Origin: Bacteroides sp. OM05-12
GTDB taxonomy: Bacteria > Bacteroidota > Bacteroidia > Bacteroidales > Bacteroidaceae
Assembly: GCF_003438995.1 (NCBI RefSeq)
Contig: NZ_QSUN01000004.1
Span: forward strand, 264,103 to 328,102
Direction: 5' to 3'
DNA length: 64,000 bases
Under the pieces are notes generated by a model that was not told where the DNA came from, made no database searches, and saw only the letters and a list, made by a program, of their open reading frames with translations. Positions 22,721-31,820 of the stretch are shown here, one piece after another; position 1 is the stretch's first letter; every line of letters starts with the position of its first letter. A program made the position numbers and the translations under genes.

Positions 22721-25700
22721 ATGACACTAAAAACACAATATGGATCTTTTTTACTTGGAATCTTATTTGCAATTACTCAGGTGTCAGCCAATCCAGAATA
22801 CTATTTCAAGCAAATATCTCTTCAAGATGGTTTAACCCAATCTACTGTCCGATGCATATTGAATGATCATAAAGGTTTTATTTGGATAGGAACAAATTCC
22901 GGCTTAAACCGTTACGACAGACATGAATTGAAAACCTATTTGAATATTCCGGAAGACGATCAGCATAGTCTTCCCAGCAACTATATCCATTTTGTCGCAG
23001 AAGATTCTTTAAATAACATTTGGGTATCAACGGAAATAGGTCTTGCACGTTATAACCGTAATGACGACTGTTTTATACCTGAATATTATAAAGGAAACCA
23101 CATAAAGGTACGCTCTTTCATGTTGACAGATGGCGGAATATTATTCGGTGGGTCAAACAAGATATACAAATACAATTATTCAACAAAAAATATGGATCTG
23201 CTCCCGATAAAAACGGAAGAATCTCATACTTCTCTATTTAATTCACTCCAGCAATGGAAAGATAATCTAATCTTGGTTGGTAGCCGCTGGAATGGCATCT
23301 GGACGTATGATTTACAAACATGTGAGTTAAAAAGGACCACATTCTATCACGAAAAGAAAGTCATTTCACAATTTATAGATTCTAAAAGAAATGTCTGGAT
23401 ATCCCCTTATGGCAAGGGAGTTCTTTGCTTCTCTCCATCCGGAAAATTATTACGCGAATATACTGCACAAAATTCAAATTTAAGTAATAATGTAATTCTG
23501 GACATAGAAGAAAAAGACAACCAAATATGGTTTGCAACAGACGGTGGAGGTATCAGTATTCTAAACCCGACCAATGATTCTTTTTCTGTTATCGAACATA
23601 TACCAGGAAACATATACTCATTGCCTGTAAATTCTATTTTCTGCCTTTACAAAGACAATGAGGATAATATGTGGGCAGGCAGCATACGCGGAGGACTATT
23701 AGGTATACGACAAGTATTCATAAAAACATATCGTGATGCTCCACTCAACAATCAATATGGATTGAGTGAAAGAACGGTATTATCAATATTAGAAGATAAA
23801 AATGACCTTCTATGGATTGGCACTGATGGAGGAGGAATCAACAAATTTGATCCTGTAACAGGATTATTTACACATTACCCTTCTACATACAAAGATAAAG
23901 TGGCATCTATTACCGAATATAAAGAGGATGAATTACTGGTTTCCATATTCAGTAAAGGTCTTTATATTTTCAACAAAAAAACAGGAAATACACGTCCGTT
24001 TATTCTTATTGATAAAGAAAGGAATGAATTCATATGCCGTTCCGGAAGTTCCGTGAATATTAATAAATTCTCAGAAGATAAAATCCACTTCTTTGCAGAT
24101 AAGATATATGTATACGATATTAAAAAGGACGAATTCAGTACAGTCAAATATATCGGGCCTAAAGCTGCTATATTAAGCTCACTTCAAATAATATCTTCCA
24201 ACGAATATGTGACTTACTTGTTTGGACAGCATAATATTTTCGAACTAAACAACAAACAAAATACCATCAGTTCAATATATACTCCCGAAAACAAATCAGC
24301 AATGATTACCTCTGTATGCCGTGACGGGAAAGGTCGGTTCTGGATAGGTACAACAAAAGGGTTGGAATGTTACGATCCTTTATACTCCACCACCCGTAAA
24401 ATTGAAACAAAGCTCTTTCACGAAGTATCTTCAATCATTTATGATAAACAGGAGAGGTTATGGATCGGAGCACAAAGTATGCTTTTTGCTTATATCATTA
24501 ACGAGAACAAATTTGCCATTCTCGGAGAATCAGACGGAGCTTATCCGAACGAATTTCTTAGTAAAGCCAAACTAATATCGCGCACCGGAGACATCTATAT
24601 GGGAGGAATAATGGGATTAATGCAAATAAACAAAAATATTCAATTAGATGATGACACTCCCCCATTCATTGAACTTATCGACGTAATGCTCAACGGGATA
24701 TCAATCATCAACAAAGTGAATAAGGATTTAACCTTGTCTATACCATGGAATCATACGTCTTTGGTTATCAAGAATATGGCAAGAGAGCAAGATGTCTTCA
24801 GGAAAAAGATGTTCCGTTATAATGTCGTCGGCTTAAATAAATACTATATTGAAACATACGACCATACATTGACATTACATTCACTCCCTGCCGGAGAATA
24901 TGAAATATTGGTATCTTGCAGTGCCAAAGACGGCAGTTGGAGTTTCCCTGTAAAAGTATTAACCATATCAGTTACCCCGCCTTGGTGGAAAAGTTCGTGG
25001 TTTATCAGCCTGGTCATCGTATTGATTTTAGGAGGAGTTATTCTTACCTCTGCCATTATTATTCGTCAAAAAGAGAATAAGTTAAAATGGGATATAAAAG
25101 AGCATGAGCAGAAAACTTATGAAGAAAAAGTCAGATTCCTTATCAATATAAGTCATGAATTACGTACACCGCTTACACTTATTTATGCACCCTTGAAAAG
25201 ATTACTTAGTCGGGATATACAAGACAATGAAATGAAACGGCAGCTTACCGGCATCTACAAGCAAGCCAAACAAATGAAGAACATTATTAATATGGTTCTT
25301 GATATACGGAAAATGGAGGTCGGACAAGACTCACTGAATTTACAGCCTCATCTCCTAAATGAATGGATAAAATCCGTTACTGATGATTTTCAAAATGAAT
25401 TCGAATCCAAAAACATAAAGCTAATCTATGATTTAGATGAGTCTATCACTGAAATTTCATTCGATGAAAACAAGTGTGAAATAGTCTTATCCAATCTATT
25501 AATGAATGCATTTAAATTCAGCGAAGATGATACAACCATAATCGTCTCAACACAGATTACAGACGAAAATATGGTACGCATATCAATTAAAGACCAGGGA
25601 ATCGGATTGGCAGGTGTCGATACAAGCAAACTATTTACTCGTTTCTACCAAGGTAATCATGACAGAAAAGGTAGTGGCATAGGGTTATCTTATGCAAAAA

Positions 25701-26662
25701 CATTGATAGAAATGCACAAAGGGAAAATCGGTGCAATCAATAACTCCGATAAAGGTGCAACGTTCTTCTACGAACTACCTTTAAATACAACTATTGAAAA
25801 AATAGCATGTGAAGAAAAGCCTTATTTAAACGAACTATTGTACTCTCCGATAGAAACTTTCCCGGAAGTAATTGATATATCCACTCAAAATTATTCTCTC
25901 TTAATTACGGAAGATGAACCGGAGTTACGAAATTTCTTAAAAGAAACTTTAGCTGAACATTTTAAAACGATTTATACCGCAGAGAATGGCATCGAAGCAT
26001 TAAGCATAATAAAACAATATATCCCGGATATTGTTGTCAGTGACATTATGATGCCCCAAATGGATGGTTTTGAACTTTGCAAACGAGTCAAAGAAGATAT
26101 TAACATCAGCCAGATTCCAATCATCTTGCTCACAGCTCGAAATGACGCAGAAAGTCAGTCACTCGGATATAAACTGGGTGCCGATGCCTATCTGTCTAAA
26201 CCCTTCGAGGTAGAATTCTTACAAACATTAATCACTAATCTGCTAAAGAATAGAGAATTTATAAAATCGCGATACAAAAACAGCACTCTGCTTATATCAC
26301 CGGAAGAAGCAACGTTCAGTAATGCAGATGAAAAGTTTCTACTTAAATTAAATAACCTGATTCATGAGAATTTATCCAATACAGAAATGGATGTCAAATT
26401 CATTACTGAAAATATGGGAATGAGCCGTGCTTCATTATATAATAAATTGAAACAGCTCACAGATATGGGAGTAAATGATTATATAAATAAATTCCGAATA
26501 GAAAAGGCTATCCAATTACTGACACAGACCGATCTTACTATCATGGAAATATCTGATATGACAGGTTTCAGTAATCAACGTTATTTCAGCACAGTCTTCA
26601 AACAAGCAACGGGTAATTCTCCATCAAAATTCAAAGAAGAGCATAAAAAAGGAACAGTATAA
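22721..26662 (+). CDS. Hybrid two-component system regulator of the PUL
   Basis: A 1313-residue one-protein two-component system. A signal peptide (about 1-23) is followed by a periplasmic beta-propeller of repeated Reg_prop blades (e.g. FIWIGTNSGLNRYD, LLWIGTDGGGINKFD, RFWIGTTKGLECYD) and a Y_Y_Y domain (about 680-750). One membrane segment lies at about 757-779. Inside the cell come HisKA with H812 (NISHELRTPL), HATPase (about 925-1030, with DQGIGL and GSGIGL), a receiver with D1108 (VVSDIMMPQMDG), and an AraC-type helix-turn-helix domain (about 1205-1305). It is divergent from the PUL and should sense a glycan fragment in the periplasm and switch the PUL on. Confidence 0.97.
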   Translation: MTLKTQYGSFLLGILFAITQVSANPEYYFKQISLQDGLTQSTVRCILNDHKGFIWIGTNSGLNRYDRHELKTYLNIPEDDQHSLPSNYIHFVAEDSLNNIWVSTEIGLARYNRNDDCFIPEYYKGNHIKVRSFMLTDGGILFGGSNKIYKYNYSTKNMDLLPIKTEESHTSLFNSLQQWKDNLILVGSRWNGIWTYDLQTCELKRTTFYHEKKVISQFIDSKRNVWISPYGKGVLCFSPSGKLLREYTAQNSNLSNNVILDIEEKDNQIWFATDGGGISILNPTNDSFSVIEHIPGNIYSLPVNSIFCLYKDNEDNMWAGSIRGGLLGIRQVFIKTYRDAPLNNQYGLSERTVLSILEDKNDLLWIGTDGGGINKFDPVTGLFTHYPSTYKDKVASITEYKEDELLVSIFSKGLYIFNKKTGNTRPFILIDKERNEFICRSGSSVNINKFSEDKIHFFADKIYVYDIKKDEFSTVKYIGPKAAILSSLQIISSNEYVTYLFGQHNIFELNNKQNTISSIYTPENKSAMITSVCRDGKGRFWIGTTKGLECYDPLYSTTRKIETKLFHEVSSIIYDKQERLWIGAQSMLFAYIINENKFAILGESDGAYPNEFLSKAKLISRTGDIYMGGIMGLMQINKNIQLDDDTPPFIELIDVMLNGISIINKVNKDLTLSIPWNHTSLVIKNMAREQDVFRKKMFRYNVVGLNKYYIETYDHTLTLHSLPAGEYEILVSCSAKDGSWSFPVKVLTISVTPPWWKSSWFISLVIVLILGGVILTSAIIIRQKENKLKWDIKEHEQKTYEEKVRFLINISHELRTPLTLIYAPLKRLLSRDIQDNEMKRQLTGIYKQAKQMKNIINMVLDIRKMEVGQDSLNLQPHLLNEWIKSVTDDFQNEFESKNIKLIYDLDESITEISFDENKCEIVLSNLLMNAFKFSEDDTTIIVSTQITDENMVRISIKDQGIGLAGVDTSKLFTRFYQGNHDRKGSGIGLSYAKTLIEMHKGKIGAINNSDKGATFFYELPLNTTIEKIACEEKPYLNELLYSPIETFPEVIDISTQNYSLLITEDEPELRNFLKETLAEHFKTIYTAENGIEALSIIKQYIPDIVVSDIMMPQMDGFELCKRVKEDINISQIPIILLTARNDAESQSLGYKLGADAYLSKPFEVEFLQTLITNLLKNREFIKSRYKNSTLLISPEEATFSNADEKFLLKLNNLIHENLSNTEMDVKFITENMGMSRASLYNKLKQLTDMGVNDYINKFRIEKAIQLLTQTDLTIMEISDMTGFSNQRYFSTVFKQATGNSPSKFKEEHKKGTV

Positions 26663-26681
26663 GTCCTCACTTATACTGTTC
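26652..26681. terminator. Hairpin shared by the 3' ends of two convergent genes
   Basis: Arms GAACAGTATAAG (26,652-26,663) and CTTATACTGTTC (26,670-26,681) are perfect 12-mers. The left arm spans the stop of the regulator and the right arm encodes the last codons of the thioredoxin-like protein. On the minus strand it is followed by CTTTTTTATG, so it works best as terminator of the minus-strand gene. Confidence 0.75.
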
Positions 26682-26963
26682 TAAGACATATCTTAAACTT
26701 TCCGGAGTCAATTCACCTGTATATTTCCATAATTGATGCCCTTTACGCATTAAAATAAAAGTAGGAACATCCTCCGCATCATATAAAACTGCCAAGTTTT
26801 CATTTTCAGTAATATTTATTTTAATAACAGCTTCCACTTGCTGTTCATACTCCTTTATAGTAGGCTCCAACCACTCATAATGAGGTGACCAATCCGCATA
26901 AAACATAACTAATATCAGATGATTAATGCGTGATTCTTTTTCTAATTGTTCTTTAACATTCAT
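26667..26963 (-). CDS. Thioredoxin-like protein lacking the CxxC redox motif
   Basis: A 98-residue thioredoxin fold: the central strand and loop read LILVMFYADWSPHYEWLEP where a thioredoxin would have WCGPC, so both redox cysteines are absent and the protein cannot be a normal disulfide reductase. The cis-Pro region (DVPTFILMRKG, about 65-75) is retained. No signal peptide, so it should be cytoplasmic. Its stop is four bases from the stop of the convergent hybrid regulator. It may act as a binding or chaperone module. Probably the last chromosomal gene before the prophage. Confidence 0.8.
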   Translation of the reverse strand: MNVKEQLEKESRINHLILVMFYADWSPHYEWLEPTIKEYEQQVEAVIKINITENENLAVLYDAEDVPTFILMRKGHQLWKYTGELTPESLRYVLEQYK

Positions 26964-27403
26964 ATCTCAATTATTAATTGGGGATTATGAATCTTGAACA
27001 ATAAAGTAATAAAATAGTTTATGAAACACTCCTCTATTTACAACTTTACCAATTCCTTATAAAGCTTTTGGATAGGCAACCCCATTACATTAAAATGGGA
27101 TTATCAAAACACAAGCTACTGATTATAAGTGATTTATAATAGGAATATATTATAAGGCAAAACAATAGTAAATAAAATATCGATTTTAAGTTTTCCGCTA
27201 TACAATCAATAGACCAAGTACAAAAGTATAAAAAATAATAAGATCTTCTCTATTAAGCCATGGTTTTCTTGAATAGATCGGAAAAGCACCAAGGCTACAT
27301 AGAATTGTGAGCAGACATTATGATGATGAGAGGTTAACTCATAATTCTTTCAAACATTTCATTGACACCAATCCCCGCATTGAGCCGTGCGGGGAATTTT
27401 TAT
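26964..27403. other. Non-coding junction between chromosome and prophage
   Basis: 440 bases with no supported gene, strongly AT-rich. It contains a small CCCATT/AATGGG hairpin (about 27,083-27,105) and the strong hairpin at 27,372-27,395. The left prophage attachment site should lie here, but I found no tRNA and no obvious direct repeat shared with the integrase side. Confidence 0.5.
27372..27403 (+). terminator. Strong hairpin terminator at the left prophage boundary
   Basis: Arms TCCCCGCA (27,372-27,379) and TGCGGGGA (27,388-27,395) with an 8-base loop, followed on the plus strand by ATTTTTATTT. The T tract faces plus-strand transcription, while the adjacent phage gene is on the minus strand. 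It may insulate the phage from chromosomal transcription or mark the attachment region. Confidence 0.7.
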
Positions 27404-27637
27404 TTAATCAGCTTTTTCTAAATTCTCCCTTATCTTATACAGCAGCCTTATCGAATTATTAAAAGTTGCATTCTCGTAGTGCAACAATGCCTGTAGGCAT
27501 AAAGATTCAACCGTTAAAGGTAGATTAGAACTGTACGTAGATTCATCTATCCGCATCGCTTTAGGAAGTTCCTTACCTTTAAACCAGTCTACTAATTCCT
27601 TAACTTCATCCAATGTATAGTTATCTTTGTATTCCAT
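27404..27637 (-). CDS. Small DUF6965-like protein
   Basis: Using ATG at 27,637 gives 77 residues starting MEYKDNYTLDEVKELV; the longer frame from 27,730 adds a low-complexity N-terminus and overlaps a terminator. It resembles a small alpha-helical protein common in Bacteroides mobile elements (DUF6965 in my memory; unverified). A -7 match lies about 19 bases upstream of the start. It is the leftmost phage gene and is separately promoted, which fits an accessory (moron) gene. Function unknown. Confidence 0.7.
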   Translation of the reverse strand: MEYKDNYTLDEVKELVDWFKGKELPKAMRIDESTYSSNLPLTVESLCLQALLHYENATFNNSIRLLYKIRENLEKAD

Positions 27638-27655
27638 TGCTTTTTTATTTTCCGG

Positions 27656-27663
27656 CAAAGGTA
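27656..27663 (-). promoter_or_regulatory. Candidate -7 element for the leftmost phage gene
   Basis: Minus-strand TACCTTTG fits TANNTTTG, 19 bases before the ATG at 27,637, giving a near-leaderless transcript and supporting the shorter start. No clear -33. Confidence 0.4.
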
Positions 27664-27736
27664 TATAAGAATTTGTATTTTGAACGTTAGAACTATAAAA
27701 AATGCTAGAACTTAGAAACCTTACGGACACAAAAAA

Positions 27737-27760
27737 GCGGTGAAGTGTTGAACTTACCGC
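27737..27760 (-). terminator. Terminator after the small XRE-type regulator
   Basis: GCGGT (27,737-27,741) pairs with ACCGC (27,756-27,760), with further AAGT/ACTT pairing inside; on the minus strand it is followed by TTTTTTG. It lies 14 bases after the stop at 27,774. Confidence 0.75.
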
Positions 27761-27773
27761 CTTAATTAATAAA

Positions 27774-27956
27774 TTATTTAATTACTAAATCAATATGCAA
27801 ATACTCTAACATCGCTTCTATCTTTTCCTGCCCTAATTTTGTTTTTCCATTTAAGAATAAGGACATCGTACTTTTTGTTATTCCGATAATCTCAGCAAGT
27901 TCTATCTGCTTGATATTACGAATTTTCATTGCCTCTTTAACTACTGCTCTTATCAT
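27774..27956 (-). CDS. Small XRE-type helix-turn-helix regulator
   Basis: 60 residues made of one Cro/C1-type domain: QIELAEIIGITKSTMSLFLNGK (about 18-39) is the helix-turn-helix. It overlaps the upstream zinc-ribbon gene by four bases (ATGA-type coupling), so the two are cotranslated. It is the last gene of the cassette starting at 28,869 and is followed by a terminator. It may be an antitoxin-like or anti-repressor-type regulator. Confidence 0.85.
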   Translation of the reverse strand: MIRAVVKEAMKIRNIKQIELAEIIGITKSTMSLFLNGKTKLGQEKIEAMLEYLHIDLVIK

Positions 27957-28297
27957 TTTTTACTTGCTTTAATCAAAAACTCACTTGTTTTGCGTAGGGT
28001 AGATGTTATCTCATTCAGGCTACATTCATCCAACCATTCTATATTTTCAATGTCGGATGACTGAGCGAATACAATTTCACCTGTAAATCTTGGGAATTTA
28101 TTTCTACGGATCATTTGTTTGCCTTCCAATTCGAAAATTTCGTATACCGGTTGTTTGTTCCCGTTTATATCGCAATTACAAATTGAAAAATCGGGAAGAA
28201 ACCTTGCTTCACAGGCAGAAGACAATTCTGTGTTACATAGCGGGCATATATGCGCATATATGCCCGGTTGTAATTTAGTTACTTTTTTTACATACAT
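27953..28297 (-). CDS. Zinc-ribbon hypothetical protein
   Basis: 114 residues. It has CPLC (18-21) in the N-terminal part and CNC (about 38-40), a likely zinc-binding knuckle with further cysteine C28. The remainder is charged, without a recognisable catalytic motif. It overlaps the XRE gene by four bases and is three bases from the upstream gene, so the three form one operon. The pairing of a small unknown protein with an XRE regulator is reminiscent of toxin-antitoxin or MqsRA-like modules, but this is only organisation. Confidence 0.75.
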   Translation of the reverse strand: MYVKKVTKLQPGIYAHICPLCNTELSSACEARFLPDFSICNCDINGNKQPVYEIFELEGKQMIRRNKFPRFTGEIVFAQSSDIENIEWLDECSLNEITSTLRKTSEFLIKASKK

Positions 28298-28300
28298 AAA

Positions 28301-28513
28301 TTATCTGTTATATTCTTCAACTATTTTATAATAACAATGCCTTAATGCTTCAAGATGTTTTTCTTTATCGCTGTCGTCATTTAAATAATCCCATGCTTCG
28401 CTATCGGTAGTGTGGGCTACGATTTCTTTGCCTTTATATGTAGCTTTAATAACATATTGCCCATAACCATTACCTATCTCCATAGTAAAATTTACATTCC
28501 TGAACTTTGCCAT
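28301..28513 (-). CDS. Small hypothetical protein
   Basis: 70 residues (MAKFRNVNFTMEIGNGYGQYVIKATYKGKEIVAHTTDSEAW...), predicted as a small beta-sheet with a C-terminal helix. I do not recognise it. The style is typical of conserved Bacteroides mobile-element genes. It is cotranscribed with the zinc-ribbon protein downstream. Confidence 0.65.
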   Translation of the reverse strand: MAKFRNVNFTMEIGNGYGQYVIKATYKGKEIVAHTTDSEAWDYLNDDSDKEKHLEALRHCYYKIVEEYNR

Positions 28514-28578
28514 AATATTTTTGCAGCTATTATCCGTTGCCTCCGGGTTCTAATTTATTTGATTTTAATATATAAGAA

Positions 28579-28869
28579 TTAAACTAAAGCCATGTAAGCA
28601 GTACCTTCATGTTTTTCTCTCAAAGCATCTGTAACTTTATCTTCTGCAAATACTCTTGAATGCTCAAAATAAACATTCCCTATCATTGTAGGAAGCATAT
28701 TAGCACACATTTTAGCACTTTTAAATTGTGACATTAAATTCATAACTTCAAGCATGAATACTTTTAAAGTTACACCATCATAAAATCTTTCGTTTGTTAA
28801 ATCATTGTATTTTGAAATGACTAATTCTCTGTTTTCGCCTAACCAATTTTTTAAATTAAATGCTGCCAT
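28579..28869 (-). CDS. Hypothetical phage or mobile-element protein
   Basis: 96 residues, mostly alpha-helical, no recognised domain. It is the first gene after a well-formed promoter (28,917-28,947) and is separated from the phage lysis genes by a terminator, so the unit 28,869-27,774 looks like an independent lysogeny-expressed cassette. Confidence 0.65.
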   Translation of the reverse strand: MAAFNLKNWLGENRELVISKYNDLTNERFYDGVTLKVFMLEVMNLMSQFKSAKMCANMLPTMIGNVYFEHSRVFAEDKVTDALREKHEGTAYMALV

Positions 28870-28916
28870 GATGTTATACAGTTTTAAGTGTGTCTCACTG
28901 TTTCAATTTGATGTTA

Positions 28917-28947
28917 CAAATATACGAATAGTTTTTGTAATACCAAA
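28917..28947 (-). promoter_or_regulatory. Bacteroides-type promoter of the left accessory cassette
   Basis: On the minus strand: -33 TTTG (28,944-28,947), 19-base spacer, -7 TATATTTG (28,917-28,924). Both boxes match the consensus. Start ATG is at 28,869, leaving a leader of about 40 bases. Confidence 0.7.
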
Positions 28948-29002
28948 CTTTTAAGTGGATTATTTTGTGATTAACTGCATTTTTAACATTTAAGCACAAA
29001 AA

Positions 29003-29028
29003 AGCCCCAATTCATAAGAATCAGGGCT
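29003..29028 (-). terminator. Terminator downstream of the phage late operon
   Basis: AGCCC (29,003-29,007) and GGGCT (29,024-29,028) pair, with more pairing inside; the minus strand continues TTTTTTG. It lies about 90 bases after the spanin gene and would end the phage late transcript. Confidence 0.75.
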
Positions 29029-29119
29029 ACTAATTTGAAAGCAAATCACATGCTTTTTTAGCTATTGTGAATTACGATGGCACAAATATATTCAATAAAA
29101 AGAGACGGACAAAAAAATA

Positions 29120-29518
29120 TCACTTATTTTTCAATTTACGCACAAAATTACAAGCGACAATTAAAATAAAAGCTATTATGATGCCGAACGCCCAGCCTCC
29201 CACATCCATCTTAAAGGATTGCCACTTAGATAGCTTCTTTTCTACGGGATAAGGAACTTCTGTCTTTATTGTATCGGTAATATTAATAGTATCCCGTATC
29301 AGCTTATCCCGGTACTCCGTATGCCATCGATCACGAAAGACAGTATCACCTTTTACAAACATCAGAACACTGTCTTTTATGTGGATGGAATCACGTTGTA
29401 ACCGGTCCCGATATTCCGTGTTGGTTTTGATCGTTTCGACTGGTATGTACTGTACGCTACGACAGGATGATAAACATATTCCTGACATCACGAAAATGAT
29501 AATTATTAATTGTTTCAT
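29120..29518 (-). CDS. Single-gene spanin-like lipoprotein (u-spanin)
   Basis: 132 residues. An N-terminal lipoprotein signal with lipobox LSSC19 would anchor it in the outer membrane, and one C-terminal membrane segment (about 107-125, GWAFGIIIAFILIVACNFV) in the inner membrane; the middle is a charged periplasmic linker (repeated YRD/RD). This lipoprotein-plus-C-terminal-TM layout is that of unimolecular spanins, which fuse the two membranes in the last lysis step. It overlaps the GDSL fibre gene by four bases. It is the final gene of the late operon. Confidence 0.7.
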   Translation of the reverse strand: MKQLIIIIFVMSGICLSSCRSVQYIPVETIKTNTEYRDRLQRDSIHIKDSVLMFVKGDTVFRDRWHTEYRDKLIRDTINITDTIKTEVPYPVEKKLSKWQSFKMDVGGWAFGIIIAFILIVACNFVRKLKNK

Positions 29519-31812
29519 AGCTGCTCTATTTCAATGACATTTATTGCAAGTCTTTTTGATTCAGCCCCGCCACTCCATTGGATGTTGATCTCACCGTTAG
29601 AGGCATCCACATCATCAAATACAAGAAGGGTATCTGTGTTGTCCGTTGTCTTTATAGGATTCTTGGTAACACCATTTACAACGAAAGTAGCGACGGAAGG
29701 ATCAGCAGCATATTTGCCCCATTCGGCTTCCGAGCTGATATTTGAAAGCAATCTTACCGCATAAGTACCGGATGGAACAGTCATAGTGATACTAGCCAAT
29801 TTCGTACCGTTTACGCATAGATTCTGTTGCAGCGCAAAGTCAGGATAAATGCCCGAATTATCTCCGGTTATCTTTCCTTTTGTCCTTTCACTGTAATTGC
29901 TAGCCAAACTAGTATCGTTATTCTTAATTGTACCCATTTGGACATTGCTCACGTCATAGAAAGGTTTGGCTGAACCAAGAAGCTGTAATTTATAAATCTT
30001 GCTTGCTTCATCGAATCCCACATCGGCATATCCCCAAGTGATTGACATGATAGCTTTCCGTTTATCGGTAGGCGTTGATTCCTGATAAATGATAGAGGCT
30101 GATTTAATGCCAGATTCGCCCACATCGTTTTTTACCTGCACATAAATTGTCTTATTTCCAATGCCGCTTAACTTGTAAGAAACCGTATTGACATAACTTT
30201 TCCATGATGCGGAAGATAATCCGGAAGATGATTCTGAGATACGGTAATGCGTTGGCGTTCCCGTCACATTCATTTTAACGGAAACATCGGCACTGTCAGT
30301 TGTGGATGCTCCGTTATTTATGGATATACTGTTTAAATTCGGCACTACATCAGGATCAACGGGAGCTTGAACAACAAATTCAACAATCATCGTGTGATTG
30401 GATGTAACGTTTGAGAATGTATATGAGTTGTTGATAGCGACAGATACACCGTCTACTATTATTTCGCTGATTTCATAGCCCTCGTTCGGTGTAATGTTAA
30501 CCGTAAGCGATTCTCCCTCTATCACCGATATAGTGCCGTATTTATCCAAAGTACCGCCTATGCCGTTGTCACCATTGGCAATTTGTGTCGTAATCTGGTG
30601 ATAAGTGATTGTTTCTTCCTGATCTATTTTCGTAGCCGAAATAGTACCCTTATCAAAGTAAGTGCGCTGAATGAACTTTGCCACGTAATTACCTATCAGG
30701 ATTTGCCCGTTACTGTCAGGGTGTGTACCGTCATAGGTATACCACTGTTTATCCCATCCTTTATCCTTTCTCATGTTGGTAAAATAAGAAAGCCCTGATT
30801 CCCCAGCGCAATCAACGTAATAACAGGAATAAAAGTCAGCTATCTTTTTCAGGTGGGGATAAAGCTCAAAAATGTTTAATCCCCGCCCGTTACCGTTTTG
30901 CAGTGGTGACATAACATATAACATGCTATTGGGGAAATTGGTAAGCAGTGTTTCGATCATCCACCTGTAAGCACCGTATAGTTTCTTACGGAAAGTCTTT
31001 AAACGATTATAACGTGTCAGTCCGTCAGATGTATTTATATCAGGTAATTTATAGTCATTGTCGTTCAGGACATAATTATACATCTGTTCGTCCCAATCGC
31101 CTAACAATGTGTCCCAATGGGTGTATGGATAGACAGTATTAACATTGTTCGTACCTGCCATTATCATAATAATATCAGGGTTATAATCAGGATTACGCTG
31201 CTTATAATCAAGTACAGAATATACCTGATTACTCAACACATTATCAGAAGCTCCGTAATTATCTTTAATAGGATTTAGAACCGTATCATTTTTATCAATC
31301 AAAGATGCCCCGCCAATGGCTATCACACGGCTTTCATCAGATAGACCAAGTTTATTTTTAAGTACCTTGCACCAACTTCCGACAGCCGGTTTATCCATCG
31401 TACCTCCATTGGATGAACTTAGCGAATCACCCAAAACAAGGAGCGTCTTACCTTTCACCGGAAAAAGGTTTATTTCTTTCAACTCGTTTTGTATCGGAGT
31501 AAGGTTCACATTTAAGCTCGCCAGTTGTTCGTCCGTAAGGTTAAGGGATATCCGGGCTTCCTCTATCATGGTGTTTATTTCTTCCTTTGAATAGACATCA
31601 CCGGAGGATAATTTGCCTTCTATCTCTTTCAATAAAACATCAACGTCAATGGAAGCTGCCTTTTCCACCTTTGATTTTTCTTCATCGGTGTAGTCATTAC
31701 TTGAAAGCCCTTTGCCTTTTACGGCATCCACTTTGCCATTAATCTCGGTTACCACCTTATTAAATTCTTCGGCTGTAAAATCATCACCCGGTTGTTTTTT
31801 AATATCAAGCAT
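29515..31812 (-). CDS. Tail fibre/receptor-binding protein with SGNH (GDSL) esterase domain
   Basis: 765 residues. The N-terminal 115 residues are helical and look like a virion attachment or trimerising region. An SGNH hydrolase follows (about 120-395): block I GDS with S130, block II G167-G168, block III G220-T-N-N, block V D361-G-T-H364. S130, D361 and H364 form the expected triad, so it should deacylate a surface glycan, such as O-acetyl groups of capsule. Beyond about 410 come a Bacteroidetes repeat-like module (NITPNEGYEISEIIVDG) and Ig-like domains. Position after the tail genes and before the spanin fits a host-recognition fibre. Confidence 0.8.
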   Translation of the reverse strand: MLDIKKQPGDDFTAEEFNKVVTEINGKVDAVKGKGLSSNDYTDEEKSKVEKAASIDVDVLLKEIEGKLSSGDVYSKEEINTMIEEARISLNLTDEQLASLNVNLTPIQNELKEINLFPVKGKTLLVLGDSLSSSNGGTMDKPAVGSWCKVLKNKLGLSDESRVIAIGGASLIDKNDTVLNPIKDNYGASDNVLSNQVYSVLDYKQRNPDYNPDIIMIMAGTNNVNTVYPYTHWDTLLGDWDEQMYNYVLNDNDYKLPDINTSDGLTRYNRLKTFRKKLYGAYRWMIETLLTNFPNSMLYVMSPLQNGNGRGLNIFELYPHLKKIADFYSCYYVDCAGESGLSYFTNMRKDKGWDKQWYTYDGTHPDSNGQILIGNYVAKFIQRTYFDKGTISATKIDQEETITYHQITTQIANGDNGIGGTLDKYGTISVIEGESLTVNITPNEGYEISEIIVDGVSVAINNSYTFSNVTSNHTMIVEFVVQAPVDPDVVPNLNSISINNGASTTDSADVSVKMNVTGTPTHYRISESSSGLSSASWKSYVNTVSYKLSGIGNKTIYVQVKNDVGESGIKSASIIYQESTPTDKRKAIMSITWGYADVGFDEASKIYKLQLLGSAKPFYDVSNVQMGTIKNNDTSLASNYSERTKGKITGDNSGIYPDFALQQNLCVNGTKLASITMTVPSGTYAVRLLSNISSEAEWGKYAADPSVATFVVNGVTKNPIKTTDNTDTLLVFDDVDASNGEINIQWSGGAESKRLAINVIEIEQL

Positions 31813-31820
31813 ATTATTGT

